Part shown: positions 1 through 5,840 of the stretch, piece by piece
How positions within the stretch are numbered: position 1 is the first letter of the stretch
How the letters are laid out: every line of letters begins with the position of its first letter
Origin: Anaerolineae bacterium
GTDB taxonomy: Bacteria > Chloroflexota > Anaerolineae > Aggregatilineales > Aggregatilineaceae
Direction: 5' to 3'
Assembly (NCBI GenBank): GCA_020848665.1
Contig: JADLHR010000295.1
Span: 1 to 5,840, forward strand
DNA: 5,840 bases
Program-made: the position numbers and the translations under genes
The notes under the pieces: generated by a model
What the model saw: only the letters and a program-made list of their open reading frames with translations
Database searches by the model: none
What the model was told of the DNA's origin: nothing

Positions 1-30
1 CGGAACGTGAATCGGCAAGTATGCTCAGAC

Positions 31-40
31 GAGGAAAGGA
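31..40 (+). promoter_or_regulatory. Ribosome binding site that decides the leuA start
   Basis: The purine-rich run GAGGAAAGGA ends 10 bases before the ATG at 51 and is the only good Shine-Dalgarno-like sequence near the leuA 5' end. The alternative in-frame ATG at 21 has no comparable sequence upstream (positions 1-20), and starting there would place this purine run inside the coding region. The ATG at 51 is therefore preferred. The spacing is slightly long but acceptable. Confidence 0.6.
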
Positions 41-50
41 CGCAGCGCAC

Positions 51-1661
<1,611 letters not shown>

Positions 1662-1691
1662 CGGCGCGCGTGCCTTAATCAGGAGAAAGAC

Positions 1692-2963
1692 ATGGGCAAA
1701 ACCTTAGCCGAGAAGATCATCGGAGCACACAATGTTGACGGCGAGACCGGCGTCTCGGCGGGCGATCTGGTGACCGTCAGCGTCGATGTGGTCATGGCGA
1801 ACGACGTCACCGCGCCGATCGCGATTGACTCGTTCAACGCGATCGGCGTCGAAAACGTTTTTGACCGTGATCGCGTGATGCTGGTCCCCAGCCATTTCGC
1901 GCCCAACAAGGATATCAAGAGCGCCGAGCAGACGCGCACGCTGACACGCTTCGCCGAGGCGCAGGTGCTGGAAAACCGTTTCCAGGTCGGGCGCGCCGGG
2001 ATCGAGCACGTCGTCCTGCCGGAGCGGGGACTGGTGCTGCCAGGCGATCTGATCGTCGGCGGCGACAGCCACACCTGCACCTATGGCGCGCTGGGCGCCT
2101 TTTCGACCGGCATGGGTTCAACCGACATCGGCTTTGCGATGGCGACCGGGAAAACCTGGCTCAAGGTACCGGAGACGATGAAGTTCGTCTATCAAGGCGA
2201 GCGGCAGCAGTACGTCTACAGCAAGGACATGATCCTGCGCACCATCGGCGAGATCACGGTGGATGGCGCGCTCTATCGCTCGATGGAGTTCACCGGGCCA
2301 AGCGTGGCCGCGCTGAACATGTCCGAGCGCTTCACGATGACCAACATGGTGATCGAGGCGGGCGGCAAGTGCGGCTTCATCCCGTTCGACGATGTGACGC
2401 GCGAGTACGTCGAGGCGCGCGCTACCCGGCCCTACACGCCTTTCTATGCCGACGACGACGCGCGTTATATCTCGGTGCACGAGTTCGACCTCTCCACGAT
2501 GGAGCCGCAGGTCGCGTGCCCGTACTCACCGGACAACGTGCACCCCATCAGCCAGATCAGGCCGGAGAAGGTCGATCAGGTTTTCATCGGAAGCTGCACC
2601 AACGGGCGCTTTGAGGACATGGCGATTGTGGCGGACATCCTGCAGCGGACAGGGCGCGAGTTCAGCCCCGATGTGCGCGTGATGATCATCCCCGGCTCGC
2701 AGGCGGTGTACCTGGATATGCTGCGCCAGGGCTGGGCGGAGTTGTTCACGATGGCCGGGGCGGCGGTCAGCACCAGCACGTGCGGGCCGTGCCTGGGTGG
2801 GCACATGGGCGTGCTGGCAGGCGACGAGGTCTGCGTCAGCACCAGCAACCGGAACTTCCGGGGGCGCATGGGCCACCGCGACGCGCGTGTGTTCCTGGCG
2901 AATCCGGCGGTCGCGGCGGCGAGCGCGATCATGGGGCGGCTGGCGCACCCGGCCGAGCTGTAA
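1692..2963 (+). CDS. leuC: 3-isopropylmalate dehydratase large subunit (LeuC), short HACN-like class
   Basis: LeuC is the catalytic [4Fe-4S] subunit of isopropylmalate isomerase. With LeuD it isomerises 2-isopropylmalate to 3-isopropylmalate by dehydration and rehydration. The 423-residue length matches the shorter archaeal/thermophile class (about 420), which resembles methanogen homoaconitase large subunits, and not the roughly 466-residue E. coli type. GGDSHTCT lies at 123-130. The three expected cluster ligands are Cys302 in SCTNGR (301-306) and Cys364 and Cys367 in TCGPCLGG (363-370). NRNFRGRMGH (387-394 and neighbours) is the usual C-terminal aconitase-family signature. The ATG at 1692 is preceded by AGGAG at 1681-1685 with 6-base spacing, which fixes the start. 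leuD begins 16 bases after the stop codon. Because cimA is in the same cluster, the enzyme probably also isomerises citramalate; that is an inference. Homoaconitase is an alternative in this class but is disfavoured by the neighbours and by the LeuD loop sequence. Confidence 0.96.
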   Translation: MGKTLAEKIIGAHNVDGETGVSAGDLVTVSVDVVMANDVTAPIAIDSFNAIGVENVFDRDRVMLVPSHFAPNKDIKSAEQTRTLTRFAEAQVLENRFQVGRAGIEHVVLPERGLVLPGDLIVGGDSHTCTYGALGAFSTGMGSTDIGFAMATGKTWLKVPETMKFVYQGERQQYVYSKDMILRTIGEITVDGALYRSMEFTGPSVAALNMSERFTMTNMVIEAGGKCGFIPFDDVTREYVEARATRPYTPFYADDDARYISVHEFDLSTMEPQVACPYSPDNVHPISQIRPEKVDQVFIGSCTNGRFEDMAIVADILQRTGREFSPDVRVMIIPGSQAVYLDMLRQGWAELFTMAGAAVSTSTCGPCLGGHMGVLAGDEVCVSTSNRNFRGRMGHRDARVFLANPAVAAASAIMGRLAHPAEL

Positions 2964-2979
2964 CGGGAGAGGCAGACGG

Positions 2980-3486
2980 ATGAAGCTTGAAGGCAAAGTC
3001 TGGAAGTACGGCGACAACATCGACACGGACGTGATCATCCCGGCGCGCTATCTCGTGACGACCGATCCGAAAACGCTCGCCGCGCACTGCATGGAAGACC
3101 TCGACACCGCGTTCGCCGGCGAAGTAGAGCCAGGCGATATTATCGTCGGCGGGCGGAACTTCGGCTGCGGGTCGAGCCGCGAGCACGCGCCGATCAGCAT
3201 CAAGGGCGCGGGCGTATCGTGCATCATCGCGGAGTCGTTCGCGCGGATTTTCTTTCGCAACGCGATCAACATCGGCCTGCCGATCCTCGAATCACCGGAA
3301 GCGGTTGAGGACGCGCAGAAAGGCGACGTGCTGAGCGTTGACCTGGTGACCGGAACGATCACCAATCAGCGCACCGGCAAAACCTATCAGGCCAGCCCTT
3401 ATCCCCCGTTCGTGCTGGGGATCATCAACGCGGGCGGGCTGGTGCCCTATACCCGCCGCGAGCTGGGGATTGAGATTAAGCGCTAG
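2980..3486 (+). CDS. leuD: 3-isopropylmalate dehydratase small subunit (LeuD)
   Basis: LeuD is the swivel-domain subunit that pairs with LeuC and recognises the substrate side chain. The 168-residue length fits the short archaeal-like class, against about 200 for E. coli LeuD. DNIDTDVIIPARYL (12-25) is the N-terminal signature. GGRNFGCGSSREHAP (57-71) is the conserved GSSREHA active-site loop, and FARIFFRNAINIGLP (87-101) is the second family signature. The loop after Arg23 reads YLVTT (24-28). From memory of work on Methanocaldococcus small subunits, Val at this third position goes with isopropylmalate isomerase and Arg with homoaconitase, so isopropylmalate or citramalate is the likelier substrate. 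The start at 2980 has GGAG at 2966-2969 (10 bases away) within a longer purine run. The last base of its TAG stop is the first base of a perfect downstream hairpin (3486-3509). Confidence 0.96.
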   Translation: MKLEGKVWKYGDNIDTDVIIPARYLVTTDPKTLAAHCMEDLDTAFAGEVEPGDIIVGGRNFGCGSSREHAPISIKGAGVSCIIAESFARIFFRNAINIGLPILESPEAVEDAQKGDVLSVDLVTGTITNQRTGKTYQASPYPPFVLGIINAGGLVPYTRRELGIEIKR

Positions 3487-3509
3487 CGGAGCAGGCTGTC
3501 CTGCTCCGC
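3486..3509 (+). repeat. Perfect 10-bp inverted repeat at the leuD stop codon
   Basis: GCGGAGCAGG (3486-3495) and CCTGCTCCGC (3500-3509) are exact reverse complements separated by the 4-base loop CTGT. The 5' arm begins with the last base of the leuD TAG codon. No T-run follows (the next bases are AGGGGCAGG), so it does not look like a standard intrinsic terminator. It may act in mRNA processing or stability, or as one state of the larger structure at 3486-3551. The pairing is seen directly; the role is unknown. Confidence 0.75.
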
Positions 3510-3551
3510 AGGGGCAGGACGGCCGTTGTCAGTCCGGCGTGGTCCTGCCTC
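3494..3551 (+). promoter_or_regulatory. Alternative hairpins between leuD and cimA, attenuator-like layout
   Basis: Two further pairings compete with the hairpin at the leuD stop. GGCTGTCCTGCTCC (3494-3507) can pair with GGGGCAGGACGGCC (3511-3524) over 14 positions with two G-U pairs and a 3-base loop. GGGGCAGGAC (3511-3520) can instead pair with GTCCTGCCTC (3542-3551) over 10 positions with one G-U pair, and GCCG/CGGC (3522-3525/3535-3538) can form an inner helix. The segments therefore have a 1:2, 2:3, 3:4 arrangement. No U-tract follows the last arm, so termination by the usual mechanism is not supported. It could be a translation-coupled switch, an RNA processing site, or simply an iterated palindromic repeat. 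The complementarity is plain; the function is inferred. Confidence 0.4.
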
Positions 3552-3608
3552 GAATCGATTGACCAACCTGCCGCACGAGGATGCCGCTCACCGAAAAGAG
3601 GAACGCTG

Positions 3609-5174
<1,566 letters not shown>

Positions 5175-5202
5175 GGCCTGTTACGCAACTGCGCAGGGTA
5201 AA

Positions 5203-5315
5203 TCCCCCATCCCCCGACCCCTTGCCCCCAAAATGAGGGAAGGGGAGTCGGTCCGGCGCTTTTCCTTCCCTCGCCCTGGGGGAAGGAACCGACCGCAGGT
5301 CGGAAGGATGGGGGG
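5203..5315. repeat. GC-rich multi-arm imperfect palindrome between cimA and leuB
   Basis: The outer arms CCCCCATCC (5204-5212) and GGATGGGGG (5306-5314) pair perfectly. Just inside them, CCGACC (5214-5219) can pair with GGTCGG (5298-5303). Two internal hairpins are visible. CCCCTT (5218-5223) pairs with AAGGGG (5240-5245), extended by CCC/GGG across a one-base bulge. TTCCTTCCC (5262-5270) pairs perfectly with GGGAAGGAA (5280-5288) around a 9-base loop. A small hairpin CCGACC-GCA-GGTCGG (5289-5303) competes with the outer stem. There is no coding content and no T-run after a stem. The form resembles dispersed palindromic intergenic repeats or small non-autonomous elements common in high-GC Chloroflexota genomes, but copy number cannot be seen from one window. 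Confidence 0.65.
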
Positions 5316-5316
5316 C

Positions 5317-5345
5317 TTCAACCATCAGCCAGCAAAGTTCATAAC
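5317..5345 (+). promoter_or_regulatory. Weak candidate promoter for leuB
   Basis: TTCAAC (5317-5322) and CATAAC (5340-5345) are 17 bases apart and match the sigma-70 -35 and -10 consensus at 3/6 and 4/6 positions. They sit in the only relatively AT-rich stretch between cimA and leuB, directly after the palindrome, and would give a short leader of about 30 bases. Matches this weak occur by chance, so this is only a candidate. Read-through from cimA is equally possible. Confidence 0.2.
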
Positions 5346-5384
5346 AGTCTCTACCGGTGAGCGTGCGCGAAGAATCGAGCGAAC

Positions 5385-5840
5385 ATGATGCAAGCAACGA
5401 TTGTCACGCTGCCGGGCGACGGAGTCGGCCCGGAAGTCACGGCGGCGGCTGTGCGCGTGCTGCGTGCAGTCGCCGATCGCTGGGGACACAGCTTCACGTT
5501 TCACGAGGCGCTGATGGGCGGCTGCGCAATCGACGCGACCGGCGAGCCGCTCCCGGCCGAGACCTTGCGCGCTTGCGAACAGGCCGACGCCGTGCTGCTG
5601 GGCGCGGTCGGCGGCCCTCAATGGTCCGATCCATCCGCGCCCGTCCGCCCAGAGCAGGGATTGCTCGGCCTGCGCCAGCACTTCGATCTATTCGCTAACC
5701 TGCGCCCGGTCAAGGCGTATCCCGCGCTGTCAACCTTCGCGCCGCTGCGCGCCGAGCTGCTGGACGGCGTCGATATCCTCTTTGTGCGGGAGCTGACCAG
5801 CGGTATTTACTTTGGCCCACGCCAGGAGCAGGGCGCGGGA
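5385..5840 (+). CDS. leuB: 3-isopropylmalate dehydrogenase (LeuB), 5' part, cut by window end
   Basis: LeuB oxidatively decarboxylates 3-isopropylmalate with NAD+ to the leucine 2-oxo precursor. By analogy with the citramalate route it can also act on 3-methylmalate to give 2-oxobutyrate. The frame is open for 152 codons to the last base of the window, out of a usual total of about 350. LPGDGVGPEV (9-18) is the N-terminal nucleotide-site motif, and LLGAVGGPQW (71-80) follows it. PEQGLLGLRQHFDLFANLRPVK (residues 89-110) and VRELTSGIYFG (134-144) are the substrate-site signatures. Glu90, Leu93, Leu94, Arg97, Arg107, Arg135 and Tyr142 align, with a constant shift of three, to the isopropylmalate-binding residues I recall for Thermus LeuB. 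This supports isopropylmalate over isocitrate as substrate. The ATG at 5385 is followed at once by another ATG at 5388. A TGA at 5358-5360 closes the frame upstream and no other start lies between, so the start is well fixed. The upstream sequence (GAGCGA, 5377-5382) is a poor ribosome binding site. Confidence 0.95.
   Translation, partial: MMQATIVTLPGDGVGPEVTAAAVRVLRAVADRWGHSFTFHEALMGGCAIDATGEPLPAETLRACEQADAVLLGAVGGPQWSDPSAPVRPEQGLLGLRQHFDLFANLRPVKAYPALSTFAPLRAELLDGVDILFVRELTSGIYFGPRQEQGAG

Noticed and set aside
21..50. Ten-residue N-terminal extension of LeuA from ATG 21
   Set aside because: There is no Shine-Dalgarno-like sequence upstream of 21, the good purine run lies after it, and the added residues are not typical of LeuA. 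It is not fully excluded because the frame is open to the window edge.
3486..3551. Intrinsic transcription terminator after leuD
   Set aside because: The hairpins are strong, but none is followed by a T-run (AGGGGCAGG after the first, GAATCGATTG after the last).
3559..3587. Promoter upstream of cimA based on TTGACC (3559-3564)
   Set aside because: The -35 match is good (5/6), but the sequence at 16-18 base spacing is GC-rich with no -10-like hexamer.
5262..5288. Intrinsic terminator after cimA
   Set aside because: The 9-bp stem is followed by CCGACCGCAGG rather than a T-run. The T-rich bases lie in its 5' arm. On the minus strand the bases after the stem include AAAAGCGCC complemented as GCGCC-type sequence, which is also not a terminator tail.
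5357..5698. Plus-strand frame from GTG 5357 overlapping the leuB start
   Set aside because: It is in a different frame from leuB and gives an Arg-rich product with no motif. The leuB frame from 5385 carries all the dehydrogenase signatures.

Overview
This window holds five adjacent plus-strand genes of branched-chain amino acid biosynthesis: leuA (51-1661), leuC (1692-2963), leuD (2980-3486), a citramalate synthase cimA (3609-5174), and the first 152 codons of leuB (5385-5840, cut by the window edge). No gene is convincingly encoded on the minus strand. I see no RNA gene, insertion sequence or CRISPR array.

The DNA is GC-rich, with G or C at most third codon positions. Three things fit a bacterium of the Chloroflexota (Anaerolineae-like) type: the short, archaeal/HACN-like LeuC and LeuD, the Geobacter-type CimA, and a C-rich palindromic intergenic repeat. 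This placement is an inference from style and gene content. Other deep-branching high-GC bacteria cannot be excluded.

Layout: 1-50 is the leuA upstream region with its ribosome binding site. leuA, leuC and leuD are tightly packed, with gaps of 30 and 16 bases and good Shine-Dalgarno sequences. Positions 3487-3608 (122 bases) contain a compact set of inverted repeats that could fold into mutually exclusive hairpins. cimA follows. Positions 5175-5384 (210 bases) contain a roughly 113-base imperfect palindrome and a weak promoter candidate, and then leuB starts.

The genes make a coherent pathway set. LeuA, LeuCD and LeuB convert 2-oxoisovalerate plus acetyl-CoA into 4-methyl-2-oxopentanoate, the leucine precursor. 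CimA condenses pyruvate with acetyl-CoA to (R)-citramalate. The same LeuCD and LeuB enzymes can then convert citramalate to 2-oxobutyrate, the isoleucine precursor, without threonine. The cluster therefore appears to carry both the leucine branch and a threonine-independent entry to isoleucine.

I did not find a new enzyme system. The observations most worth a second look are the two structured intergenic regions and the shared use of LeuCD/LeuB implied by the gene order.
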